Source: an uncultured Caulobacterales bacterium
Lineage (GTDB): Bacteria > Pseudomonadota > Alphaproteobacteria > Caulobacterales > Maricaulaceae
NCBI GenBank assembly: GCA_938009235.1
Contig: CALLIK010000004.1
Location: 301,725-365,724, forward strand
DNA length: 64,000 bases
Direction of reading: 5' to 3'
Position numbers and translations under genes: made by a program. The notes under the pieces are model-generated. The model was given only the letters and a program-made list of their open reading frames with translations. It was not told the origin of the DNA and did no database searches. Shown piece by piece: positions 1-10,471 of this stretch; positions within the stretch are counted from its first letter, which is position 1, and every line of letters starts with the position of its first letter.

Positions 1-12
1 CCGTTTTTTTCA

Positions 13-1311
13 ATGCGGAAACTGGCATTATTCGGATGCGCATCTGTTGTAGCTCTGTATGTTGCAGGTTGCGGCGGCAATGGAAGTTCAGGTACGTCAA
101 CTGTAACCGCCAGTTCTAACAATGCGCCCGTCGTTAACTCTTCGTCGAGCGCATCTGTATTGGAGAATACAAGTTCAGCGTTTTATACGTTGAACGCCAA
201 TGATCCTGATGGTGATGACCTCTCTACAATTGAAGTTATTGCGTCGGGTGATGGAGCTTTCTTCATGATCAATGCTCAAAGTTTAGAAATCTCGCCTGCT
301 GCAATGTTTGACTATGAGCTACCGGGTGATGAGAACGGCGATAATATCTATGATCTTACCATTCGCTTGATTGATAGCCGTGGGGCTACGACTAGTTTTG
401 CGCTCTCAATCACGGTTGAAGACGTTGCAGATGATTCCTCATTTGGGCTTCAAGCTGGTTTGCCACCGTCAGGTAATTTTGACCTTTTAGATTGGAAGCT
501 CGACCTTCCGATTAATGATGATGGTGAGTTAGAGGGTGATAGCGCAACGATTGATGAAGATGATATGGCGTTGGGCTATGAACATCCGGACTATTTCTAC
601 ACTGGGGCGGATGGAGGATTGGTTATGCGGTCGCCGAGTCAAGGCGCGACGACGTCCGTAAATACACGTTATGCGCGGACTGAACTGCGCGAAATGCTAA
701 GACGGGGTGATCGTTCCATCAGTACGCGTGGATCAGACGATCTGCCGAACGGAAACAACTGGGCTTTTTCGTCGGCTCCAGACACCGCCTTAGCGGATGC
801 GGGTGGGGTTGATGGTGACCTAACCGTCACATTGGCAGTGAATGAAGTTACAACAACAGGTGAGGACTTTCAGATTGGGCGCTTGATCATTGGGCAAATT
901 CACGCCAAAGATGATGAGCCTATACGTTTATATTACCGTAAATTACCTGATAATCAGCGTGGAACAATCTATGCTGCTCACGAGATTAATGGTGGTGATG
1001 ATGTCTATTACGATATTATTGGCGGGCGATCTAACTCAGAAAATGACCCTGATGACGGCATCGTTCTTGGAGAAGTATTTACCTATAATATTAATGCGGT
1101 AGGTAACTCATTAGATGTAACAATTACAAAAAGTAATGGTGACATTTTTACAAGTAATATTGACATGACCAACAGCGGATATGACGTGGAAGATGATTTC
1201 ATGTATTTTAAAGTAGGTGTTTATCACGTCAATGATGAGGCTGATGAAGGGGAATTTGCGCAAGTGACTCTCTATCAAATAGAAAACAAACATGAAGGCT
1301 ACCCATTTTAG
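13..1311 (+). CDS. Lipoprotein with cadherin-like domain and C-terminal polysaccharide lyase family 7 (alginate lyase) domain
   Basis: Signal with lipobox-like LYVAGC; DPDGDDLS cadherin-like segment; PL7 motifs RTELREM, GQIH, YFKVGVY. Confidence 0.85.
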   Translation: MRKLALFGCASVVALYVAGCGGNGSSGTSTVTASSNNAPVVNSSSSASVLENTSSAFYTLNANDPDGDDLSTIEVIASGDGAFFMINAQSLEISPAAMFDYELPGDENGDNIYDLTIRLIDSRGATTSFALSITVEDVADDSSFGLQAGLPPSGNFDLLDWKLDLPINDDGELEGDSATIDEDDMALGYEHPDYFYTGADGGLVMRSPSQGATTSVNTRYARTELREMLRRGDRSISTRGSDDLPNGNNWAFSSAPDTALADAGGVDGDLTVTLAVNEVTTTGEDFQIGRLIIGQIHAKDDEPIRLYYRKLPDNQRGTIYAAHEINGGDDVYYDIIGGRSNSENDPDDGIVLGEVFTYNINAVGNSLDVTITKSNGDIFTSNIDMTNSGYDVEDDFMYFKVGVYHVNDEADEGEFAQVTLYQIENKHEGYPF

Positions 1312-1411
1312 AGGGTAGGCTGTCCGGTCAACATTAATGGCCTATATATACGCGAAGACCTTGAAAAAGGCGTGGCTCAATCCCTATCTATTAGGTGAGG
1401 GTTGTAATTAA

Positions 1412-2506
1412 TTGGAAAGTGGGAATATGACAGATCACGGATTAAAATTTGCAATGACGAGCGTCATGAGCGCAGTTTTGGTAACGGCGTTTTGCGCCAT
1501 TCCTTCTGTTGCAATGGCTGGTGATAAAGCCCCAGTTCCGGCCAGTGTATTTGATTTCTCTCAGTGGAATCTAACAATCCCTCTTGATAAAGACCGTAAT
1601 GGAAAAGCGGATGTCATTCCGTTGAAGAAGCTTAAAAAATACTCTCATCCAGATTTTTTCTACCTCGACGAAAATAATCATCTCGTTTTTGCCAGTCCCA
1701 ATAAGGCTGCTTCGACCAAAAACTCCAGCAATACGCGGAGTGAGTTGCGTCAAATGTTACGTGGTAAAAACACCGGCGTGAAAACGCATAGTGCGGCAAA
1801 TAATTTCGCGGTTCGTGCGCGAAAAGGGTCTGATAAATTTGCCTCTATTGGTGGACGCTTGGATGCGACTTTACATGTGGATCATGTCGCAACGCGCGCA
1901 GGTGATGGAAATGCAAAAGCGGCTTATTCCGTTGTGGTTGGTCAAATTCATGCTGTCAAATATGACAATACCACATCAGGGTTTGGATACGGTAATGAGC
2001 CAATTAAGATTTTTTATAAAAAATTTCCAGATCATGAAACAGGTTCCGTGTTTTGGAACTATGAGCGTAATTTGTCCAAAAAAGACTCTGACCGTAAAGA
2101 TATTTCGTTTCCAATATGGGGTAATACATGGGAAAATAAGGAAGACCCGGGCGCTGCGGGTATCGCACTAGGCGAGGACTTTAGCTACACAATTAACGTT
2201 CATGAAAACACTATGTACCTTACGTTCACAACTGCCGATCAAGCTACGGTCCAATATAAACGTAGTTTGGTTCATAACGTGGACGCGTCGGGCGTAGCGG
2301 ACCCACTTGATAACAAGTATAGTTATGGCGGTGACTCTATGTACTTTAAAGCGGGTGTATATAACCAGTGCAGCACCAAAAAAGGCGGCGGCTCTTGGTA
2401 TGCTGGGTGTCCAGGAACAGGTGACTGGGCCGTGGACAAGGCCAATGGCGATTATGCACAAGCCACATTCTCTAAAATTGAAGTTGGGGCTTCTACAGCG
2501 CCTTAG
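1412..2506 (+). CDS. Secreted polysaccharide lyase family 7 (alginate lyase)
   Basis: Signal peptide ending AMA; motifs RSELRQM, GQIH, YFKAGVYNQ. Confidence 0.87.
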   Translation: MESGNMTDHGLKFAMTSVMSAVLVTAFCAIPSVAMAGDKAPVPASVFDFSQWNLTIPLDKDRNGKADVIPLKKLKKYSHPDFFYLDENNHLVFASPNKAASTKNSSNTRSELRQMLRGKNTGVKTHSAANNFAVRARKGSDKFASIGGRLDATLHVDHVATRAGDGNAKAAYSVVVGQIHAVKYDNTTSGFGYGNEPIKIFYKKFPDHETGSVFWNYERNLSKKDSDRKDISFPIWGNTWENKEDPGAAGIALGEDFSYTINVHENTMYLTFTTADQATVQYKRSLVHNVDASGVADPLDNKYSYGGDSMYFKAGVYNQCSTKKGGGSWYAGCPGTGDWAVDKANGDYAQATFSKIEVGASTAP

Positions 2507-2513
2507 GTTTAAT

Positions 2514-2541
2514 ATCACGCCGGTTTTGAAGCAGGCGTGAT
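2514..2541 (+). terminator. Stem-loop, probable terminator after the PL7 gene
   Basis: ATCACGCC (2514-2521) pairs perfectly with GGCGTGAT (2534-2541), followed by AATTTCATTTT. Confidence 0.55.
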
Positions 2542-2585
2542 AATTTCATTTTATGAGCCAGTACTAAGTTTGGGATATATCTATC

Positions 2586-3197
2586 ATGTTTTTCCCGAAT
2601 AAGAGCATATTCGTACATATTCCCAAAACAGGCGGATCGAGCCTAGAGCATGCGATTACTTCGGAGTATTTGAAGGCCGAACCTAGAGCTAGATGGGATA
2701 GGATGGCTTATGATCACTTTACGATTCATGGCCATTTTAAAAAATCAACTTGGGGGAAGGAAGGGCACCCTCATAGTTATATTTCGGAATATGATGCCTA
2801 TCTCAATATTGATGATTACTTTAAATTCGTCATTCTAAGAAATCCATTCGATCAGCTCATCAGCCTCTATAATCAAATGCGGGCTTCGTCACATATACCT
2901 AGTTTAGATCACTTTGTTCTGGGTGATGAAGGTCTGACCATCGCTCGAGTTGACCACTATATAGATCAATATAAATACACCCACATAGATGGCGAGTTAC
3001 GCATCGATAAGGTGTTTGTTTTTGATCGCTATGCGGAGCCCCAAGACTTTGTTGAAGCGAATTTCGGTATAACGTTAGATAGAGAGAAACGGCTTTGGAA
3101 AACAGAGCATAGTGGAGAAACGCTTTCAGCCAAAGCTAAGCATCATTTTGAAAGTCTCTATCACCAATCGATTGAGCTCTATCATCAGTTTTTGTAG
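2586..3197 (+). CDS. Sulfotransferase family 2 domain protein
   Basis: N-terminal IFVHIPKTGGSSLEHAI (PAPS-binding motif) and VILRNPFDQLISLY. Confidence 0.75.
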   Translation: MFFPNKSIFVHIPKTGGSSLEHAITSEYLKAEPRARWDRMAYDHFTIHGHFKKSTWGKEGHPHSYISEYDAYLNIDDYFKFVILRNPFDQLISLYNQMRASSHIPSLDHFVLGDEGLTIARVDHYIDQYKYTHIDGELRIDKVFVFDRYAEPQDFVEANFGITLDREKRLWKTEHSGETLSAKAKHHFESLYHQSIELYHQFL

Positions 3198-3331
3198 GTT
3201 AAGTTGCTACCCTAAATTTGGGTTAGTTGTAAAAAATGTGAATTTATGTCGTGGTTGACCTTTTGATTTCACGTAAACACCAAGAGCGTTCGTGTGGCAT
3301 TTGTTACGTGTAATATTTCAAAACTAGGCAA

Positions 3332-4705
3332 GTGGCAATCATGGCAATTCAATCGCAAAATCCCGCTACAGGTGACATCGTAAAAGCCTTCACGCCCCAT
3401 ACGGATGATCAAGTTGATGGGATAATCTCTAAATCATATGCGGCGTTTAAAATTTTGCGTCTTTGGTCATTCGAAAAACGTGCGCTACATATGCGTAAGG
3501 CCGCACAAATTTTCCGAAACGAAGCAGATATACTCGGAGGGATTGCCACACTTGAAATGGGAAAAACCCTCAAGTCTGCAATTGCGGAGGTCAATAAAAG
3601 TGCCTTGGGGGCTGATTACTACGCGGATATGGCGGCCACGCATTTGGCAGATGATATAGTCGAAACGAATGCATCCAAAGCTTACCGTGCGTATCAACCT
3701 TTAGGCCCTGTTCTTGCCGTAATGCCTTGGAATTATCCGATTTGGCAGGTTGTTAGATTCGCGGCACCTGCTTTGATGGCGGGGAATACTGGATTGTTGA
3801 AACATGCGTCTAATGTCCCGCAATGCGCTCTCTATATAGAAGACGTTTTTAAGCGAGCAGGATTTCCCGATGGCGCGTTTCAAACACTGTTAATTGGTGG
3901 CTCTAAGGTTGAGAGAGTTCTACGCGATGATCGCGTTCGTGCGGCGACTTTAACAGGGTCAGAGCCTGCGGGCGCGTCTGTGGCGTCGATTTGTGGTCAG
4001 GAAATAAAGCCGACCGTTTTGGAATTGGGTGGTTCCGACGCCTTTATTATTATGCCTTCAGCGGATATCGAAAAAGCTGTCGCGGTGGGCACGATTGCTA
4101 GAACTCAGAATAATGGCCAGAGCTGCATTGCGGCCAAACGTTTCTTTATTCACGCTGATATTTATGACGATGTGAAGGCACGTATGAAGGTAGCCTTTGA
4201 AGCGATCAAGCTTGGTGATCCCATGGAGGCTGAAACTGACATGGGGCCATTGGTCAATGCGGATAGTCTCGAGGAAGTTTCCACTCAGGTCGAAAACGCC
4301 ATTGCCGATGGAGCTGTGCGCGTGACAGGCGGATTGAAGGTTGAGGGACAGGGTTATTTCTTTACGCCAGGTATTCTTGAAAATATCCCAGAAACCTCAA
4401 ACGCCTATCATGAAGAAATTTTTGGACCTGTTGCCTTGCTGTATAAGATTGGAAACCTAGAGGAAGCCATTGAAATTGCGAACGCCTCTCCCTTTGGTCT
4501 TGGGTCCTCGATTTGGACGACTGATGAAGTTGAGCAGCTAGTCGCTATTCGTGATTTGGAAGCAGGCGCAACTTTCGTGAATTCCATGACGAGTTCTGAT
4601 CCGAGGTTGCCATTTGGCGGCGTGAAGAAGTCTGGCTATGGCCGCGAACTGGCTGCAGAGGGCATAAGAGCGTTTTGCAATATCAAATCCGTGTCGATAG
4701 CTTAG
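3332..4705 (+). CDS. NAD(P)-dependent aldehyde dehydrogenase, succinate-semialdehyde dehydrogenase type
   Basis: MPWNYPIWQ, LTGSEPAG, LELGGSDAF, NNGQSCIAAKRF, EEIFGPV motifs. Confidence 0.85.
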   Translation: MAIMAIQSQNPATGDIVKAFTPHTDDQVDGIISKSYAAFKILRLWSFEKRALHMRKAAQIFRNEADILGGIATLEMGKTLKSAIAEVNKSALGADYYADMAATHLADDIVETNASKAYRAYQPLGPVLAVMPWNYPIWQVVRFAAPALMAGNTGLLKHASNVPQCALYIEDVFKRAGFPDGAFQTLLIGGSKVERVLRDDRVRAATLTGSEPAGASVASICGQEIKPTVLELGGSDAFIIMPSADIEKAVAVGTIARTQNNGQSCIAAKRFFIHADIYDDVKARMKVAFEAIKLGDPMEAETDMGPLVNADSLEEVSTQVENAIADGAVRVTGGLKVEGQGYFFTPGILENIPETSNAYHEEIFGPVALLYKIGNLEEAIEIANASPFGLGSSIWTTDEVEQLVAIRDLEAGATFVNSMTSSDPRLPFGGVKKSGYGRELAAEGIRAFCNIKSVSIA

Positions 4706-4771
4706 GCTTAACGATGGCTGATTTAGGGTGTTACGGCTTGTAACCTTTCCGTCAGTCTTTAGTCTTTACGA

Positions 4772-4921
4772 ATGCATGAGAAACCCGAGCCACCAAAACT
4801 TACACGCGAAGAGCGTTTAGCTGAACAATTACGCGCGAATCTTCGACGCCGAAAACAAGCGGTGCGGAAGGCAAAACAGACATCGCCCGACACATCATCT
4901 GACACGCCGCCTCAAGACTAA
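4772..4921 (+). CDS. Small conserved-type basic protein (49 aa) upstream of murA
   Basis: ORF below track cutoff: MHEKPEPPKLTREERLAEQLRANLRRRKQAVRKAKQTSPDTSSDTPPQD*; resembles small proteins of the form LTREERLAxxLRANLRRRK found in alphaproteobacteria. Confidence 0.6.
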   Translation: MHEKPEPPKLTREERLAEQLRANLRRRKQAVRKAKQTSPDTSSDTPPQD

Positions 4922-5028
4922 CGTAATTGAGCCTCTTTGTTGGCGAGGTGATGCCTTGAAATAGCCTGCTGCCCCGCATAACACGCGCAGATAACACCCG
5001 CTAATTATTAGGCGACGGATAGAACAGC

Positions 5029-6294
5029 ATGGATAAAATTGTCATAGAAGGTGGATATCCACTTAACGGCGAAATCAGCATTAGCGGGGCCAAAAACTCT
5101 GCGATTAAGCTCATGGCTGTATGCTTGCTGACGGATGAGCCTGTCACCCTAACCAATATGCCGAGATTACGCGATACGCGCTCTATGACGGGTCTACTGC
5201 GCCATCTAGGCGTTGAGGTTGATGAGGGCGATGCTGATGTGATGAAAATGCACGCGCCGAAATTGACAGGGCTTACCGCGCCCTATGACCTCGTGCGGAA
5301 AATGCGGGCTAGCTTCAATGTGCTAGGCCCATTGTTGGCGCGAGAACGCAAAGCGAAAGTATCACTACCTGGCGGCTGTGCCATCGGTGCGCGCCCTGTT
5401 GATCTACATTTGAAAGTGCTGGAAGCGCTCGGCGCGGATATTAAACTGGACGCGGGCTATGTGATTGCCTCAGCCAAAGACGGCTTAAAGGGCGGCGACA
5501 TTACATTCCCATTCGTAAGTGTTGGCGCGACGGAACACGCCATGTTGGCGGCAGTTCTTGCGGACGGCGAAACTGTGTTGAACAATGCTGCCAGAGAACC
5601 TGAAATAGCTGATCTTGCGAATTGCCTCAACGCTATGGGCGCGAAGATTATGGGCGCAGGGCGTTCTGAAGTCCGCATTCAAGGCGTAGAGCGTTTGTCT
5701 GGCGTTAAATATGCTGTTGTGCCTGACCGCATTGAGGCGGGTACATATGCTCTAACTGCCGCGACTGTTGGCGGGTCTGTTCGTTTAAAGAATGTTAGAG
5801 CCGATCACCTGGGCTCATTATGGCCATTGATCGCACAAGCTGGTGCCAAAGTTTCACTCGATGAAAACAGTGTTTTGATTGAACGCGGCGGTGGACGACC
5901 AAAACCTGTTGATGTGGACACAATGGCTTACCCTGGGTTCCCAACTGACCTTCAGGCGCAATTCATGGCCTTCATGTGCCTTGCGGATGGTGTGTCTATT
6001 ATTCGCGAGAACATCTTTGAAAACCGCTTCATGCATTGTCCTGAGCTTATTCGTATGGGCGCGGACATTACTGTGACAGGTCGTGAGGCGATTGTGCGCG
6101 GCGTGAAAGAATTCCGTGGCGCGCCCGTTATGGCGACCGACTTACGCGCCTCTGCAAGTTTGATAAATGCGGGATTGGCAGCACGCGGAGAAACACATAT
6201 CAGTCGCGTTTATCATTTAGATCGCGGCTTTGAGAATATTGAAGTCAAACTTCAGCAATGTGGCGCACGGATTTCGAGGCAAAAAGATGACTAA
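5029..6294 (+). CDS. murA: UDP-N-acetylglucosamine 1-carboxyvinyltransferase
   Basis: [54 protein letters not shown]. Confidence 0.97.
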   Translation: MDKIVIEGGYPLNGEISISGAKNSAIKLMAVCLLTDEPVTLTNMPRLRDTRSMTGLLRHLGVEVDEGDADVMKMHAPKLTGLTAPYDLVRKMRASFNVLGPLLARERKAKVSLPGGCAIGARPVDLHLKVLEALGADIKLDAGYVIASAKDGLKGGDITFPFVSVGATEHAMLAAVLADGETVLNNAAREPEIADLANCLNAMGAKIMGAGRSEVRIQGVERLSGVKYAVVPDRIEAGTYALTAATVGGSVRLKNVRADHLGSLWPLIAQAGAKVSLDENSVLIERGGGRPKPVDVDTMAYPGFPTDLQAQFMAFMCLADGVSIIRENIFENRFMHCPELIRMGADITVTGREAIVRGVKEFRGAPVMATDLRASASLINAGLAARGETHISRVYHLDRGFENIEVKLQQCGARISRQKDD

Positions 6295-6703
6295 GCTGAA
6301 ATTATTGGCGTCCGATACCTCTGATCTTGAAGTCATCGCGAGTGCGATTCAGGACGGTATTTTTCAAACGGATCAAACTAGATTTGATGCGAGTGCGCGT
6401 AGTCTTACATTCCGGTTATCGCGGTTTATGCATGAATCTGACAAATCGAACCGTATCGAATCTGGATTGCGTTTTGACGGTGTTATGAATGTCCGCAGTC
6501 AGGGCGTCGCGCGTGATAAACCCGATGCTTATGCGGTTGTTTTAGGGCTTGAGTTTGATGCAAAAGACTTACCTGGTGGAGAGCTAAACCTGACCCTTGC
6601 GGGGGGTGGCACAATACAAATTGATGTCGAAGCTATTGATATTACGCTCGCGGATATTGGTGAGCCGCGGTCTACGAAAAAAACGCCCTCGCATGACGGA
6701 TAA
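6287..6703 (+). CDS. DUF2948 family protein
   Basis: [24 protein letters not shown]...; overlaps the murA end; conserved position. Confidence 0.85.
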   Translation: MTKLKLLASDTSDLEVIASAIQDGIFQTDQTRFDASARSLTFRLSRFMHESDKSNRIESGLRFDGVMNVRSQGVARDKPDAYAVVLGLEFDAKDLPGGELNLTLAGGGTIQIDVEAIDITLADIGEPRSTKKTPSHDG

Positions 6704-7181
6704 GGCAGACCATTACATAGCCGAGTTGCACATCGATGAAGATAGCTTGCCTGTCGCTTCGATTGAAATGCAACACGAACGACGCGTGGCTGTCTTTGAT
6801 CTCCTAGAGGAAAATACCTTCCGTCCATTGGACAGCGAACGGGGGCCGTATGTCCTTAATTTAAGTCTACAAGATGGCCGTCGTTTAGTGATGGATGTTA
6901 CTAGAACGAATGGCTCGATAATTGGGGCTTACAACGTGTCTCTCGTGCCATTTCGGCGTGTTATCAAAGATTATTTCATGATTTGCGAAAGCTATCACGA
7001 CGCTATTAGAACTGCGACTTCGGCTCAGATTGAGGCGATAGATATGGGACGTCGCGGGCTACATAATGAAGGCTCGCGCATGTTGACTGATTCTTTGCGG
7101 AATCAGGTTGAAATTGAATTTAATACCTCGCGCCGTTTATTTACGCTGATTTGCTCCCTTCATCGGCGGACGGTCCAATGA
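6693..7181 (+). CDS. UPF0262 family protein
   Basis: IDEDSLPVASIEMQHERRVAVFDLLEENTFRP; conserved gene order. Confidence 0.88.
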   Translation: MTDKADHYIAELHIDEDSLPVASIEMQHERRVAVFDLLEENTFRPLDSERGPYVLNLSLQDGRRLVMDVTRTNGSIIGAYNVSLVPFRRVIKDYFMICESYHDAIRTATSAQIEAIDMGRRGLHNEGSRMLTDSLRNQVEIEFNTSRRLFTLICSLHRRTVQ

Positions 7182-7594
7182 AAGTCCTTTTTATTTGCCA
7201 GCTGAATTCTGTGCGCTCACCCATGGCCGAAGGCCTGTTGAGGAAACGATTAGGCGAGCGTGTTGATGTTCAAAGCTGCGGGTTATCGCCGATTGAACCC
7301 AATGACTTTATGCTGACTGTTATGCGTGAGGTCGGCGTTGATATGTCCGAACACACACCTATTGGTTTAGCTGAGTTACAAGACGATGTTTTCGATCGCA
7401 TTATCGCATTTACAGCCTCGGCTCAGGCCTCTGCGCAGACCGCTTTTGAAGATACTGACATGGAAATTGAACTTTGGGCTGTGCCTGATCCGGGTGAGGG
7501 TTCGCTAGATGTTCGGGCTTTGCTCAATAATTATCGTGCGATCCGAACGAATATTGATGCGCGCATTGGGCGAGAGTTTCGAACAACCGCATAA
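7178..7594 (+). CDS. Low-molecular-weight protein tyrosine phosphatase / arsenate reductase-like protein
   Basis: VLFICQLNSVRSPMAEG (CX5R loop). Confidence 0.8.
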   Translation: MKVLFICQLNSVRSPMAEGLLRKRLGERVDVQSCGLSPIEPNDFMLTVMREVGVDMSEHTPIGLAELQDDVFDRIIAFTASAQASAQTAFEDTDMEIELWAVPDPGEGSLDVRALLNNYRAIRTNIDARIGREFRTTA

Positions 7595-7661
7595 AACCCT
7601 TTAAAACCACCGTAATCTACCTATATAGCGGCGTTATTAGGCGCCGAGAAAAGGATATAGT

Positions 7662-7880
7662 TTGGCTAAAGAAGAACTTTTGGAATTCGAGGGTGAAGTT
7701 GTTGAACTTCTACCTAATGCGACATTCCGCGTGAAACTCGTGAACGATCATGAGATCATTGCCCATACCGCTGGCCGCATGCGTAAAAACCGCATTCGTG
7801 TACTAGCTGGTGACCGTGTCACTGTTGAGATGACGCCATATGATTTGACCAAAGGTCGGATCACGTACCGCTTCAAATAG
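7662..7880 (+). CDS. infA: Translation initiation factor IF-1 (TTG start)
   Basis: [72 protein letters not shown]. Confidence 0.98.
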   Translation: MAKEELLEFEGEVVELLPNATFRVKLVNDHEIIAHTAGRMRKNRIRVLAGDRVTVEMTPYDLTKGRITYRFK

Positions 7881-7891
7881 AATCGCTTGGG

Positions 7892-8458
7892 ATGAATCCC
7901 TTCATCCTGGCCAGCGCCAGTCCACGCCGACGTGATCTATTGAATCAAATCGGTTTACCGCCGGCGCAGATTATTCCTGCTGATATCAATGAAGACCCGA
8001 TAGACGGGGAGCTTCCGCGTGGTCATGCCTTACGGTTGGCCTGCGAGAAGGCCCAAAAGGTCTCTTCACTGCACGTTGGCGAGGTTGTTTTAGCCTCTGA
8101 TACCGTTGTGGGTGTCGGCCGCCGTATTCTTCCTAAGTCTGAAGACCGCGAAACAGCAGAGGCTTGTTTGCGTTTGCTGTCAGGCCGTAGCCACCGCGTC
8201 TTCACGGGTGTTGCGGTTATTGATGGTGCGGGCGTTATGCGCTCACGCGTGTCTGAAACGCGTTTGAAGATGAAACGTCTGACTGAAACTGAAATTTCTG
8301 AATATCTTGAAAGCGGTGAGTGGGATGGAAAAGCGGGCGGTTATGGCATTCAAGGCCGCGCTGGCGCGTTCATTCACGATCTCTCTGGATCCTACACCGG
8401 TGTCATGGGTTTACCCGTATATGAGACCCGAAACTTGTTATTGGCAGCCTGTACATGA
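7892..8458 (+). CDS. maf: Maf family nucleoside triphosphate pyrophosphatase
   Basis: ILASASPRRRDLL; ASDTVVG; GGYGIQGRAGAFI. Confidence 0.93.
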   Translation: MNPFILASASPRRRDLLNQIGLPPAQIIPADINEDPIDGELPRGHALRLACEKAQKVSSLHVGEVVLASDTVVGVGRRILPKSEDRETAEACLRLLSGRSHRVFTGVAVIDGAGVMRSRVSETRLKMKRLTETEISEYLESGEWDGKAGGYGIQGRAGAFIHDLSGSYTGVMGLPVYETRNLLLAACT

Positions 8459-9468
8459 AACGTAGAGCCGTAATCGAAGACGCCGTAGGCGAACATCGCG
8501 CGATTATTTATGAAGGACGGCGCATGGTCGAACTTCATATTGATCGACCTTGGCAAGATTTTCCACGCACGGGTGATCGCTATGTTGCGCGTGTGACGTC
8601 GGTTGATCCCTCCGTTGCGGGCGCTTGGGTTGAGCTGTCCAAGGACGGAACACCTGCGCTGCTTCCATTCGCTGCGCAACGGGACATGCCGAAGTTGACC
8701 GAAGGTCAACGCGTAGACGTCGCAGTGCTGCGGTCCCAGATCGGTAACAAAGGCGCGACAGTTCGGTTTACGGGCGAGACTGAGGCCGCGGTTGGTCGCA
8801 CCAAGCGTTTAACCTTGCGAGAGCGTATCGCAGAACGCTTTCCTGATATTACATTCGATGATGCGGCTGTGAACGCTGTAGAAGACGCCTGTGAAGTTTC
8901 GCTAGCCTTACCCGGTGGCGGGTCCATCACGATTGAACAAACACAAGCGTTGCTCGCGATTGATGTTGACAAAGGCGCTGCGATTTCAGCTGTGGCTGCG
9001 GCAACTGAGGCCGCCAAACTGATCGCTTCGCAACTTCGGTTGCGGGCACTTGGCGGCTTGATCATCATCGATTTTCCAAATTTGCGTCAGCCTAAGCAAA
9101 GAAAATTACTAGAGCGTACATTGGAAGATGTATTTGATGCAGATCCAAATATTGTGAAGTTCAATGGCCTCTCTCGTTTTGGGGTCATCGAAATGACGCG
9201 GGCGAAACCTGATTTGTCCTTGGATGAAATTCTAAATGATAAATTCGGACAGCCCACTGTTGCGACACACGCGATTCAGGCTTTGCGTCGTTTGACGCGC
9301 GAAGCGGCTGCGGCACCTGGGGCTAAGTTGGAATTATCTGTCCCTGCAAATGTTTTGACTTGGCTAAGTGACGCGCCCTTTGATTGGCGTGCCGATGTAG
9401 CGGACCGCATTGGGGAGCGTTTTACAGTCGTTGAAGGCAACTCGATTGATGTGAAAGCGGATAGATGA
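8455..9468 (+). CDS. Ribonuclease E/G family protein (short form)
   Basis: LLAIDVDKGAA; GGLIIIDFPNLRQPKQRK; GLSRFGVIEMTRAKP. Confidence 0.88.
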   Translation: MKRRAVIEDAVGEHRAIIYEGRRMVELHIDRPWQDFPRTGDRYVARVTSVDPSVAGAWVELSKDGTPALLPFAAQRDMPKLTEGQRVDVAVLRSQIGNKGATVRFTGETEAAVGRTKRLTLRERIAERFPDITFDDAAVNAVEDACEVSLALPGGGSITIEQTQALLAIDVDKGAAISAVAAATEAAKLIASQLRLRALGGLIIIDFPNLRQPKQRKLLERTLEDVFDADPNIVKFNGLSRFGVIEMTRAKPDLSLDEILNDKFGQPTVATHAIQALRRLTREAAAAPGAKLELSVPANVLTWLSDAPFDWRADVADRIGERFTVVEGNSIDVKADR

Positions 9469-9647
9469 GCGCCTGCAAATTTTGCAATAAGAAACCTGCG
9501 GCCGAGGGCTTTAAGCCCTTTTGTTCTGCGCGGTGTACGGACCTAGATTTAGGGCAGTGGCTCTCAGGCGGATACGCCATTCCAACGCAAGAACAGGGAC
9601 CAAGTGTCCCCGATGAATCAGACCCATACACGCCTGCGAATGACTAA
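9465..9647 (+). CDS. yacG: DNA gyrase inhibitor YacG
   Basis: CKFCNKKPAAEGFKPFCSARCTDLDLGQWLSGGYAIP zinc-binding motif. Confidence 0.93.
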   Translation: MSACKFCNKKPAAEGFKPFCSARCTDLDLGQWLSGGYAIPTQEQGPSVPDESDPYTPAND

Positions 9648-10447
9648 ATGAAGCTATCGAAAACCGATTTATCATCAATAAAATAAGCGTCTAACCCAAG
9701 GTTTTGATGTGCTTCATTTACGGCGGTCCTCGACACATACGAAAACGCCGAAACGCCGATGTCGTCTTTCTGATAATTATCTACCAGTTCACGTGTAACC
9801 ATATCAACGGGTACGCAAACGTTATTCACCAATGCGCGTATGTCGCCTGATAGGGCCCCATCTACAAACCACCCTGATCGCTCGCCATGAGCCAAGCGTC
9901 TGTCGGGTCGTTTAATCTCTCCATCTCGCGACTCGTGGGCAATGTGATGTGATCGGATCATTGCATTGGGGTTTTTACACCAGTGAGACAATGTGAGTTC
10001 AGCATCCGGTAAGAGGTCTTTGATTGCGTAGAGCGTTTCAGGCAACCAACTGACCCAAACAATGCGGTCAACTATGCCATGTGTATGGGCGAGGGCGACG
10101 AGCATGTCTTCAAAGCCTGCGTCTTTCATATCCACTAAAAGGCGGGCTTGGCTTGGGTGATTAGCGGCGGCTGAGAACAAGGCGTCAGCCGTCGGCATAT
10201 ACCCAAACTTGCCGCCCATCTTATCTCTATCTTTGGCCAGTATATCGCAAATTTGGTGTTGCTGGCCTTTAGAATCTGTCGTGGCTTCATCATGATAAAT
10301 CAGAGGCGTTCCACATCGGGTGACGCGAATATCAAATTCAACTTGCTCTACACCAAAATCCAGAGCTTTGAGTAAGCCTTCCAGGGTGTTTTCATGCGGA
10401 GAAAAGCCGCGAAAACGGTGGGAGACAAGTTGTGATAGAGTAAGCAT
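9644..10447 (-). CDS. Glycerophosphodiester phosphodiesterase family protein
   Basis: SHRFRGFSPHENTLEGLLKALDFGVEQVEFDIRVTRCGTPLIYHD. Confidence 0.85.
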   Translation of the reverse strand: MLTLSQLVSHRFRGFSPHENTLEGLLKALDFGVEQVEFDIRVTRCGTPLIYHDEATTDSKGQQHQICDILAKDRDKMGGKFGYMPTADALFSAAANHPSQARLLVDMKDAGFEDMLVALAHTHGIVDRIVWVSWLPETLYAIKDLLPDAELTLSHWCKNPNAMIRSHHIAHESRDGEIKRPDRRLAHGERSGWFVDGALSGDIRALVNNVCVPVDMVTRELVDNYQKDDIGVSAFSYVSRTAVNEAHQNLGLDAYFIDDKSVFDSFI

Positions 10448-10471
10448 AGCAGTCGGAATACTCCAATTGCG

